This document shows positions 42,414 through 50,265 of a stretch of 54,966 nucleotides of DNA, piece after piece (within the stretch, counting starts at the first letter, position 1; each line of letters starts with the position of its first letter). The notes under the pieces are model-generated. The model saw only the letters and a list, made by a program, of their open reading frames with translations, was not told where the DNA came from and did no database searches. The stretch is taken from positions 1 to 54,966 of the forward strand of contig JAFPWS010000009.1 of assembly GCA_017412705.1 (NCBI GenBank), given 5' to 3'. Origin of the DNA: Prevotella sp. Lineage in GTDB: Bacteria > Bacteroidota > Bacteroidia > Bacteroidales > Bacteroidaceae. The position numbers and the translations under genes are program-made.

Positions 42414-43152
42414 GAAAATCATTGTGGCGGCGCTGGTGCTATGCACAGCCCTGCCCGCGTCTGCCGAGAACGAGGGAGGCCTCATCGTTGGCCTGGAAGC
42501 CGAGAAGAAGGTAGACAAGAAACTGAGCTTCGGGATTGAGGCCGACATGCGTACACGCAACAACTTCAAGACCATGGACCGCTGGAACTTCGGCATAGGC
42601 GCATCGTACAAGTTCACCAAATGGCTGAAGGCCGATGCCGGCTACAACCTGCTGAACCAGAACTATCGCGAGAAGATTAACTACAACTCGTCGGGCAGCC
42701 TGAACAACTGGAGACCCAGCTATTGGGGCGTCAAGCACCGCTTCCACTTCTCGCTGACGGGAACCTACAAGATGACCAACGGCCTGAAGTTTTCGCTGCG
42801 CGAACGATGGCAGTACACCTACCGCCCGGAGAAGACCGTCGACCGCTGGGATTTCGACGACGAGGCCTGGGAGGAAAAGGTGCGCTCGGGAAAGGGTAAG
42901 AACCAGCTGCGCTCGCGCCTGCAGATAGCCTACGACAAGAAACGCGCACTGCTGACTCCCTACGTCAGCGTCGAGCTGTACAACAAGATGGCTATCGAGA
43001 AGATACGCTATACCGCCGGCTGCGACTTCAACATCACCAAGCAGCACTCGCTGGGCATCTTCTACCGCTACCAGAACATGAAGAACGTGGACGAAGACGA
43101 CTACGACCCCAACATGCACTACCTCGGATTAGGATACAAATTCAAATTTTAA
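42400..43152 (+). CDS. DUF2490 outer-membrane beta-barrel protein
   Basis: This 250-residue protein has a signal peptide (MQTYKKIIVAALVLCTALPA), alternating beta strands through its length (KKLSFGIEADMRTRNNFKTM, RFHFSLTGTYKMTNGLKFSL, LLTPYVSVELYNKMAIEKIR), and the C-terminal strand YLGLGYKFKF typical of outer-membrane barrels. DUF2490 proteins have no assigned function. Its position after VTC and DUF4956 suggests it acts with them in the outer membrane. Confidence 0.82.
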   Translation: MQTYKKIIVAALVLCTALPASAENEGGLIVGLEAEKKVDKKLSFGIEADMRTRNNFKTMDRWNFGIGASYKFTKWLKADAGYNLLNQNYREKINYNSSGSLNNWRPSYWGVKHRFHFSLTGTYKMTNGLKFSLRERWQYTYRPEKTVDRWDFDDEAWEEKVRSGKGKNQLRSRLQIAYDKKRALLTPYVSVELYNKMAIEKIRYTAGCDFNITKQHSLGIFYRYQNMKNVDEDDYDPNMHYLGLGYKFKF

Positions 43153-43158
43153 GCCAAC

Positions 43159-44304
43159 ATGAAGAAAACAATATTATCTACAGCGATGCTGCTGCTTACG
43201 ACAGCTTGCATCTTTACCGCCTGCCAGAAGGACGACACCGACTTCAGTGCATACATCAACGGTGACAGCAGTGACGACAGCGATACCAGCACCACGTCGA
43301 CTATCTACATCGTCTATAATGGCACCAGCGTCAGCGTGACGGGCGACACCAAAGGATACGTCAGCACCAGCGGCGCCGACGTCACAGTGAACACCGGCAC
43401 CGACACCGACTCGCTGCTGCTCGTGCTGAGCGGCTCGACCTCCGACGGCTCGCTGCTGGTCTATCGCGAGAAGAAGTACGGCATACAGCTCAACGGCGTC
43501 AGCATCACCAATGCCGACGGCCCTGCCATCAACAACCAGTGCGGCAAGTCGCTCTATATGGAGGTGAGCAGCGGAACAACCAACACGCTGACCGACGGCT
43601 CGGCCTACGACGAGACCGTGAGCTACCAGCAGAAGGGCGCACTCTTCAGCGAGGGACAAATCTACTTCAGCGGCTCAGGCTCGCTCAGCGTGACAGGCAA
43701 CTACAAGCACGCCATCGCCTGCGACGACTATATCGTGGTCAACGGCTCGCCTACCATCAACGCCTCCACCTCTACCGGCAACGGCATCAAGGTGAACGAC
43801 GGCATCTGGATTAACAGCGGCACCATCGACATCAGCGTCAGCTCCGAAGCCGGACGCGGCATCAAGTGCGACTCGGTGGTGGTCATCACGGGTGGCGACA
43901 TCACCATCAGCACCACGGGCGACGACGTCTACGACACCGACGAGGCCGACTACAGCAGCGCTGCCTGCATCAAGTGCGACTATCCCTTCACGATGACGGG
44001 CGGCACGCTGACGATGACCAGCAGCGGTGACGGCGGCAAGGGTCTGAACTGCGACGGCGCAGTGACCGTCAGCGGCGGCACCTTCAGCGCCATCACTACC
44101 GGCGGCAACGACAACAGCAAGCCCAAGGCCGTGAAGGGCGACGGCATCACCGTCAGCGGCGGCACCTTCTACGCAAAGGTCAACAAAAGCTGGGCCTGCG
44201 ACAATGGAGTCGACAGCGACACACCCGCAGACCGCATCACCATTGTAGGCAGCCCGTCGACACAATCCGTCGCCAAGAAACTGGTTAACATCATTTACGA
44301 TTAA
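43159..44304 (+). CDS. Cthe_2159-type carbohydrate-binding lipoprotein 4
   Basis: This 381-residue protein has a lipoprotein signal ending ACIFTACQKDD (Cys about 22), a Ser/Asp/Thr linker, and a shorter beta helix (LNGVSITNADGPAINNQCGK, HAIACDDYIVVNGSPTINAS, GIKVNDGIWINSGTIDISVS, GLNCDGAVTVSGGTFSAITT). It lacks the Gly-rich tail of the other three. It is 6 nt after the DUF2490 gene and 6 nt before the Sel1 gene. As a lipoprotein it may be the membrane-anchored part of the surface system. Confidence 0.8.
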   Translation: MKKTILSTAMLLLTTACIFTACQKDDTDFSAYINGDSSDDSDTSTTSTIYIVYNGTSVSVTGDTKGYVSTSGADVTVNTGTDTDSLLLVLSGSTSDGSLLVYREKKYGIQLNGVSITNADGPAINNQCGKSLYMEVSSGTTNTLTDGSAYDETVSYQQKGALFSEGQIYFSGSGSLSVTGNYKHAIACDDYIVVNGSPTINASTSTGNGIKVNDGIWINSGTIDISVSSEAGRGIKCDSVVVITGGDITISTTGDDVYDTDEADYSSAACIKCDYPFTMTGGTLTMTSSGDGGKGLNCDGAVTVSGGTFSAITTGGNDNSKPKAVKGDGITVSGGTFYAKVNKSWACDNGVDSDTPADRITIVGSPSTQSVAKKLVNIIYD

Positions 44305-44310
44305 AGCACT

Positions 44311-44778
44311 ATGATAAAGAAGATATTCATCACCTTGATGGCATTGGCAACGCTTACCGTTGCCAATGCCCAAGATGCCAAGGAAATATACAGGCAGGGC
44401 AAGGCACTCTATGACGCCAAGAAATACGACGAGGCACTACCCAAGTTCAAGACCGCCGCAGCCAAGGGCAACAAGAAAGCCCAATACCGCATGGGACGCT
44501 GCTACGCCAAGGGACGCGGTGTGGAGAAAGACAAGAAGGCCGCCTTCCAGTGGTACACGAAGTCTGCCAAGCAGGACTACGCCAAGGCGCAGTATGCGCT
44601 GGGCAAGTGCTACCTGAAGGGTAAGGGCACTCCCGCCGACCAGCAGAAGGCCAAGACCTGGCTCAAGCGCGCGGTGAAGAATCCGAAAGGCGGTGACGAG
44701 ATTCTGCAAGAAATACGCAAGGAGGCTGCAGAGGGCGAGGAAGACGCCAAAGCCATCCTCCAGCTGATCGGTAAGTAA
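44311..44778 (+). CDS. Secreted Sel1/TPR repeat protein
   Basis: This 155-residue protein has a signal peptide (MIKKIFITLMALATLTVANA), a TPR-like unit (YRQGKALYDAKKYDEALPKF) and two Sel1-like repeats (KAQYRMGRCYAKGRGVEKDK, KAQYALGKCYLKGKGTPADQ). Such proteins mediate protein-protein contacts in the periplasm. It lies in the second surface operon. Confidence 0.85.
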   Translation: MIKKIFITLMALATLTVANAQDAKEIYRQGKALYDAKKYDEALPKFKTAAAKGNKKAQYRMGRCYAKGRGVEKDKKAAFQWYTKSAKQDYAKAQYALGKCYLKGKGTPADQQKAKTWLKRAVKNPKGGDEILQEIRKEAAEGEEDAKAILQLIGK

Positions 44779-44860
44779 TGGCTGCCGTGGCCTTGCACAA
44801 TAATCGGGGTGGCATAGCGTTATATATAAAAAGGATAAATAACAAATTCTAATAACTACT

Positions 44861-45598
44861 ATGATTCGATGCATGGCCATTGACGACGAGCCTCTGGCGC
44901 TCCAACAGATAGCTGCCTACATAGGCAAAGTACCCTTCCTTGAACTGGCAGCACAATGCCAGAGCGCCTTAGAGGCGCGCCGGTTTCTGGAGCAGGACAC
45001 GGTGGATGCCATCTTCTGCGACATCAACATGCCCGACCTGAACGGCATGGACTTTGTGAAGTCGCTCACCGTGGCACCACTCATCGTCTTCACCACAGCC
45101 TATGCCGAATATGCAGTGGAGGGCTTTAAGGTCAATGCCGTAGACTATCTGCTGAAGCCCTTCGGCATGCAGGACTTCCAGCGGGCCGCCCTGCGCCTGC
45201 AAGAGCGGTTGGGCACTCCCTCCCCTACTCCACCTACAACACCCACAACACCTACAACACCCACCGACCCCGACACCATCTTCCTCAAGACCGAATACCG
45301 TATCGTGAAAGTCAGCATCAGCGATATCCGTTACGTGGAGGCCATGAGCGAATACCTGAAGGTGTATCTGGAGAGCGAGCCGAAACCCATCGTCACCCTG
45401 CTGTCGATGAAGAAGATGGAAGAGCATCTGCCGGACTATTTCATGCGCATACACCGCTCCTACATCATCAACCTGACAAAGATCCAGGAAGTCAACAAAA
45501 ACCGTGTCATCATGGACAGCGAGACCTATCTGCCCATCGGTGACATGTACAGGGAAACCTTCCAGAACTACCTGAACACAAAGTTCTTAGGGAAGTAA
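44861..45598 (+). CDS. LytTR-family response regulator
   Basis: This 245-residue protein has a receiver domain (about 1-115; acidic pair DDE near residue 8, phospho-acceptor Asp about 52 in AIFCDINMPDLNG, Lys in LKPF about 104). A Pro/Thr-rich linker follows (about 126-146, with TPTTPTTPT), then a LytTR DNA-binding domain (about 150-245, IRYVEAMSEYLKVYL, MRIHRSYIINLTKIQEV). It is the likely partner of the LytS-type kinase at 35752, the only such kinase in view. Confidence 0.9.
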   Translation: MIRCMAIDDEPLALQQIAAYIGKVPFLELAAQCQSALEARRFLEQDTVDAIFCDINMPDLNGMDFVKSLTVAPLIVFTTAYAEYAVEGFKVNAVDYLLKPFGMQDFQRAALRLQERLGTPSPTPPTTPTTPTTPTDPDTIFLKTEYRIVKVSISDIRYVEAMSEYLKVYLESEPKPIVTLLSMKKMEEHLPDYFMRIHRSYIINLTKIQEVNKNRVIMDSETYLPIGDMYRETFQNYLNTKFLGK

Positions 45599-45628
45599 AA
45601 CGTTCTTGGGAGCCTTTAGCGAAAAAAA

Positions 45629-47038
45629 CTATTTCTTCAGCTTGAAGGAGTTCTCGATGCTGCTCAGCTCGGCACCGAACATCTTGTCTACCTTCAGACG
45701 CTGCTCGATGGTAGAGCAGCTGTGTATGACGGTAGAATGGTCACGTCCGCCTATGAGCTGTCCTATACGGGAAGCAGGCATCTTGGTGTACTTCTGAGCC
45801 AGATACATCGATATCTGGCGTACCAAGACGAAGTCGCGCTTACGAGAGCGGCTGAACACATTCTGCTGCGACACACCGTAGTGGTTGCATACCTTCTCCA
45901 GAATGTCGTCAACCGTCAGCGGCTTGTTGTCTACCTTCACGGCACGCTTGATGACACGCTCTGCCAGACGCATGTCGATATTGGTATTGTAGACCACGGA
46001 ATAGGCGAGCAGCGAGTTGATGACACCCTCCAGGTCGCGCACCGAGCCATTGGCTGTCTGGGCAATGAAACGGATGACATCCTCGGGAATCTTCAAGCCA
46101 TCACGACGACACTTCGAGTTCAGGATGTCGATGCACAGCTGCTCGTTGGGTTTCTCCAGCTCGGCTATCAAGCCACAGGAGAAGCGTGTCAGCAGACGGT
46201 CCTGCAGCCACTTCAGGTCTACAGGAGGACGGTCGCTGGCCAGGACAATCTGCTTGCCAAGGCGGAACAGGTGGTCAAAGATATGGAAGAACGTAGTCAC
46301 AGTCTTCTCGGCAGTAGCCCACTCCTGCACGTCATCCACTATCAGCACATCGATGGTCTGGTAGAAGTTGATGAAGTCATTCACCGTATTCTGACGGCTG
46401 GCATCCGTAAACTGCACCTGGAACAGGCGGGCCGACACATACAGCACACGCTTAGACGGGTACATTTCTTTACAACGGACACCTATGGCGTTGATAAGAT
46501 GCGTCTTACCACAGCCCGAGGGTCCATACACAAAAAAAGGATTGAAGGTAGACTTACCCGGATGCTCTGCAATAGACAGTCCTACGGTACGGGGCAGCTT
46601 GTTGGAGTCGCCCTCAATGAAGCTCTGGAAGGTCTTATGCAGGTCCAGCTGCGGATTGATATCCTGTGGTGTGGCACCATCCAGCACCGTAGGAGTCTTG
46701 TTGACACGGTTGGAGGCTGGTACAGGGTCAATATTAACGGCCTCGCTACCCTCCTCGTCGACAGTAATCTTATTCTTCTTGTCGACGACGATACGATAGT
46801 TCAGCTGCACATTGGTACCAAAACAACGATAGAGCACCTTACCCAGCAACGCCACATAGTACTGCTCCAGATACTCATACACGTACCTGCTCGGTACTTG
46901 TACGAGAAGAGTCCGGCTGTCTTCATCGTAGTGCTCGAAGACGATTGGCGCGAACCAGGTTCTGAATTGCTGCTCGGTGACGTTCTCCTTAATCAGACTA
47001 AGGCAGTTGTCCCAAAGCGCCTTTGGACTTTTTTCCAT
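45629..47038 (-). CDS. dnaA: Chromosomal replication initiator DnaA
   Basis: This 469-residue AAA+ protein opens oriC. Domain I is at about 1-90 (WFAPIVFEHYDEDSRTLLVQ). The ATPase domain has Walker A GPSGCGKTHLINA (about 166-178) and Walker B VLIVDDVQ (about 229-236). The C-terminal DNA-binding domain carries GGRDHSTVIHSC (about 440). No obvious DnaA-box cluster is seen in the adjacent intergenic DNA, so the origin is probably elsewhere. Confidence 0.97.
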   Translation of the reverse strand: MEKSPKALWDNCLSLIKENVTEQQFRTWFAPIVFEHYDEDSRTLLVQVPSRYVYEYLEQYYVALLGKVLYRCFGTNVQLNYRIVVDKKNKITVDEEGSEAVNIDPVPASNRVNKTPTVLDGATPQDINPQLDLHKTFQSFIEGDSNKLPRTVGLSIAEHPGKSTFNPFFVYGPSGCGKTHLINAIGVRCKEMYPSKRVLYVSARLFQVQFTDASRQNTVNDFINFYQTIDVLIVDDVQEWATAEKTVTTFFHIFDHLFRLGKQIVLASDRPPVDLKWLQDRLLTRFSCGLIAELEKPNEQLCIDILNSKCRRDGLKIPEDVIRFIAQTANGSVRDLEGVINSLLAYSVVYNTNIDMRLAERVIKRAVKVDNKPLTVDDILEKVCNHYGVSQQNVFSRSRKRDFVLVRQISMYLAQKYTKMPASRIGQLIGGRDHSTVIHSCSTIEQRLKVDKMFGAELSSIENSFKLKK

Positions 47039-47404
47039 GCGGCGGTAGTTGTTTTTACCTAATGTTGAGTTAATCTTTGGTTAAATTGTTTCCGAGTGCA
47101 AAGGTCGCACTTTTTTCCCGAATAAACAAATCTGTATTTTTAAACAGGAACCATTCGGCAACCCGTAACTCACTATCTTTAGGGGGATTAAACTCTTTTG
47201 CCTTTTTTCTTTACATATTTACCTCTTGCAGAAATTCAAAATACTATTTATCAGCGAGTTACCGACACCCTGCGCACGGGGCACCTCTTGTGCATCCCAC
47301 ATTTCTCCACCCGCATAAAGTTAGTCAATATCAAGCACTTGCGCCACTCTTGTCGAATTTTCTTAGGAGTGGATTTTCTATTTAGACGGATTAAAAATTA
47401 GGCC
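47039..47404. other. Intergenic stretch upstream of dnaA
   Basis: AT-rich. On the minus strand GACCTTTG (about 47098-47105) could be the dnaA -7 element. The remainder holds no credible gene and no TTWTNCACA-type DnaA box that I can find. Confidence 0.5.
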
Positions 47405-48304
47405 TTAATCTCCGCCTCCAAAGAGTGAAAAATGCACATATCTTTTGGGGTGATAGCGGAGGTCTATCAGCAGCGAGTCAGCATCGGCTACGGTGGCATT
47501 CAGATGGTGGTATAGCGAGGGGTCACGCATCAGCAGTCCCAGAGTGCCTTCCGTGCTGTTCAGCTTGCGGGTCATCTCGTTGACATTAGCCAGTGTCTGG
47601 TTGATGCTGTTTGTCATGCCGGCCACGTCAATGGCTGCTAAGTTACCTGTCAGCTGCTGAGTGTTGTCCAGCACGCCATTAGCCTTCTGCATCATTCCCG
47701 GCACTTCACGGTTCAGCGAGACTGACAGCGTACGCAGCTCGCGGCTGGTAGCATTCAGGTTGCCTGTCATGCCCTCTACGTTATGTAGGGTCTGGCTCAA
47801 GGCGGGGTCTGCCAGCAGCGCATTCAGGCTCGAAAGGATGGAGTCCAGCTTAGGCAGCATGGCCTCTATGGCAGGCATCATGGCACTAATCTTACCCATC
47901 ATGCCCTGCTCGGCCTTACCGGGAATGGTATCGCCCCTGGCTATCACGTTGATAGGGTCATCACCCAAAATCAGGTTGATCTTGATGTTGCCCAACAGGT
48001 CGCTGGAAATCTCGGCACGCGAACCACGGGGCATACGCATCTGTTTGTCCAGTCCCATCACAGCCACAATCTTGCCCTTAGCCTCGTAGTCGAAGATGAC
48101 ATCCTCCACCACGCCTACCTTGTAGCCGTTGGCATAGACAGGAGTAGAAGCGGACACACCGCTAACGTCGTCGAACTTCACATAGTAGTTGTCGTCGTTT
48201 GCAAACACGCTTAGCCCCTTCAGGAACTGCAGCCCATAGAACAATACCACGATGCCAATGATGGCAGCTATTGCTATCTTAACCTCTTTCGTAAAGAACT
48301 TCAT
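47405..48304 (-). CDS. MlaD-family lipid transport protein
   Basis: This 299-residue protein has one N-terminal transmembrane helix (about 8-28, IAIAAIIGIVVLFYGLQFLK), an MCE/MlaD domain (about 38-115, NYYVKFDDVSGVSASTPVYA, NGYKVGVVEDVIF) and a C-terminal helical part (about 150-290). MlaD proteins carry phospholipids between membranes as hexameric rings, usually with an ABC transporter; no mlaE or mlaF is in the window. The start at 48304 is 13 nt after the amidase stop, so the two form an operon. Confidence 0.88.
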   Translation of the reverse strand: MKFFTKEVKIAIAAIIGIVVLFYGLQFLKGLSVFANDDNYYVKFDDVSGVSASTPVYANGYKVGVVEDVIFDYEAKGKIVAVMGLDKQMRMPRGSRAEISSDLLGNIKINLILGDDPINVIARGDTIPGKAEQGMMGKISAMMPAIEAMLPKLDSILSSLNALLADPALSQTLHNVEGMTGNLNATSRELRTLSVSLNREVPGMMQKANGVLDNTQQLTGNLAAIDVAGMTNSINQTLANVNEMTRKLNSTEGTLGLLMRDPSLYHHLNATVADADSLLIDLRYHPKRYVHFSLFGGGD

Positions 48305-48317
48305 ATCGATTTTATTT

Positions 48318-49802
48318 TTACTTCTTATTTGCCTTGAATTCCCGAATGGCCTCCTGCACATTCATCTTCCGCCCGTTCTTGAAAGCTACGATAAACGCCT
48401 GGGGGAAACTGCTTGCCAGCGACTTGCGCAGCTGGGCTATCTCGTTGTAGTCTGCCGATGCACCGACAGTATACTTATAGAAACCACCTTCCTGATAGTA
48501 TGTGGCCGTATTCTGACCCTTCAGCTGCGCATCACCAGCCTTAAGCTTGATGGTAGTAGCCATAATCTGCACCTTGAAGACAGGACCACCGACAGAAACT
48601 GCCACGGGGGCAGTGGCAGGGACAGGAGCGGTCTTAGGAACAGGTGCCACAGCTGTTTCTACAGGCTTTTGGACTGTCTTCTCTGCTGCCACAGGAGCAG
48701 CATCGGGCTGCTGTATAGGGGTGGCGGGTACGGGCTGCTGTACTGGGGTGGCAGGTACGGACTGTTGTGCCACGACGGAGGCGGCGGCCACCACAGAGTC
48801 TGCATTGGGCAACACAGGCATCTGGACAGGCAGCGTGTCAGGCACATTCTTGCCTTCGCGGGCATCAGCCAGCTCCTGCGCCATCTTGCTCTTTTTCTTC
48901 TTTTCCTTCTTCTCCTCCTTTTTCTCCACCACCTCGTCCTGAGGCACTACGGTAGGCACCGTCACCTCTTCCTTGGTCTCAGCCTTCAAAGGCACCACGA
49001 TGTTGCCGTCATACTTGCGCTTGTAGTCGAGGAAGGCCTGGTAGATGCCACTGCCCAACTGCGCCACACCATCGCTGGAGTTCAGGAACTGCTCTTCGTC
49101 AGGGGTAGAGATGAAGCCTAACTCTATCAGACAGCTTGGCATCGACGTCTCACGCAGCACCAGAAAACCTGCTTGCTTCACGCCTTTGTTCTGGCGTCCG
49201 GCAATGGCACAGGTACGCTTCTGCACATATTTGGCCAGCTCTACGCTCTGCGCCATATTGTGGTCCTGCATGAACTCAAACATGATGTAGCTCTCCGAGG
49301 AGCGGGGGTCGAAGCCCTGGTAGCGCTGCTTATAGTCAGTCTCGTACAGGATGACCTCGTTCTCGCGCTTAGCAACGGCCAGGTTGTCGGCAGCGCGGTG
49401 CATACCTAACGTGTAGGTCTCCAAGCCTCGCGAGATACGCCCCTTGGGCAGGGCATTGGTATGCACAGAGATGAACAGGTCGGCCTTGTTCCTGTTGGCA
49501 ATGTCGGCACGAGTATGCAGGGGAATGAATACATCCGTCTTACGGGTATAGATGACCTTCACGTCAGGACAGTTGAGCTCCACCAGCCTGCCAAAGGCCA
49601 GGGCCACATTCAGGTTGATGGTCTTCTCCTTCGTCAGCGAGCCGATGGCTCCTGTATCGTGTCCACCATGTCCTGCATCAATGACCAGCGTGAACTTCTT
49701 CGACTTGGTAGTCGAAGTGTAGCCTGCCGTTTTCCTGGCAGCAACGGCTGTCACCACCATCAACATCATCAAACCTATCAAAAGAAGTATCCTATTCTTC
49801 AT
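48318..49802 (-). CDS. N-acetylmuramoyl-L-alanine amidase
   Basis: This 494-residue protein has a signal peptide (MKNRILLLIGLMMLMVVTAV), an Amidase_3 zinc domain (about 37-250: VIDAGHGGHDTGAIG, SVHTNA, CLIELGFISTPDEE with the catalytic Glu), a long Pro/Val/Ala/Lys-rich linker (about 280-400, repeated VPATPVQQP) and a C-terminal SPOR-like domain (VFKVQIMATTIKL, GGFYKYTVGASADYNEI). It cleaves peptidoglycan at septa. The ATG is 8 nt after TAATTTTG (minus strand), giving a very short leader. Confidence 0.92.
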   Translation of the reverse strand: MKNRILLLIGLMMLMVVTAVAARKTAGYTSTTKSKKFTLVIDAGHGGHDTGAIGSLTKEKTINLNVALAFGRLVELNCPDVKVIYTRKTDVFIPLHTRADIANRNKADLFISVHTNALPKGRISRGLETYTLGMHRAADNLAVAKRENEVILYETDYKQRYQGFDPRSSESYIMFEFMQDHNMAQSVELAKYVQKRTCAIAGRQNKGVKQAGFLVLRETSMPSCLIELGFISTPDEEQFLNSSDGVAQLGSGIYQAFLDYKRKYDGNIVVPLKAETKEEVTVPTVVPQDEVVEKKEEKKEKKKKSKMAQELADAREGKNVPDTLPVQMPVLPNADSVVAAASVVAQQSVPATPVQQPVPATPIQQPDAAPVAAEKTVQKPVETAVAPVPKTAPVPATAPVAVSVGGPVFKVQIMATTIKLKAGDAQLKGQNTATYYQEGGFYKYTVGASADYNEIAQLRKSLASSFPQAFIVAFKNGRKMNVQEAIREFKANKK

Positions 49803-49810
49803 TGCGGGTG

Positions 49811-49818
49811 CAAAATTA
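49811..49818 (-). promoter_or_regulatory. -7 element TAATTTTG of the amidase-MlaD operon
   Basis: Perfect TAnnTTTG on the minus strand, 8 nt before the ATG at 49802. Confidence 0.65.
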
Positions 49819-49869
49819 CAAATTAGCGGGCAAAAAGCCAAATATTTTCCAATAAAAGCCTGCGCCTGC

Positions 49870-50241
49870 CTATCGTGTCTTGTCATTTGTCAAGTGAACT
49901 TCCACACCAGCACCCTCGCAGTCACCGCCGATAGGCGGATTCAGCTTGGTGATGGTCAGGTCTATGGACGTCACCTGGGGGAAGGTGATGAACACCTGCC
50001 GGGCGATGCGTCCTGCCACGTGCTCCACCAGCTGCGACGTAATACCCATCTCGTGCTCTATAAGCCTGTACAACACGCCGTAGTCGAGTGCTACCTCCAG
50101 CATATCGTGCTCCATGGCCATGGTGATGTCTACTCCGCAGCGGATAGAAACCAGAAAGTCCTGGCCCACCGTCTGCTCCTGGGGCAACACCCCGTGACAG
50201 GCATGAAACCGCGCCTCCTTAATATATATATATGACTCCAT
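49870..50241 (-). CDS. folB: Dihydroneopterin aldolase
   Basis: This 123-residue folate-pathway enzyme has the family motifs FHACHGVLPQEQTVGQDFLV (Glu-rich active region, about 12-31), LDYGVLYRLIEHEM (about 53-66), LVEHVAGRIARQV and ITKLNPPIGG. It converts dihydroneopterin to hydroxymethyl-dihydropterin. It lies 24 nt after nrdJ on the same strand. Confidence 0.93.
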   Translation of the reverse strand: MESYIYIKEARFHACHGVLPQEQTVGQDFLVSIRCGVDITMAMEHDMLEVALDYGVLYRLIEHEMGITSQLVEHVAGRIARQVFITFPQVTSIDLTITKLNPPIGGDCEGAGVEVHLTNDKTR

Positions 50242-50265
50242 CTTTCTTAAATCTTAATTCTCAAT

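Noticed and set aside
47039-47404. oriC beside dnaA
   Set aside because: I could not find a cluster of TTWTNCACA-type boxes or an AT-rich unwinding element with them; many Bacteroidota origins are not next to dnaA.
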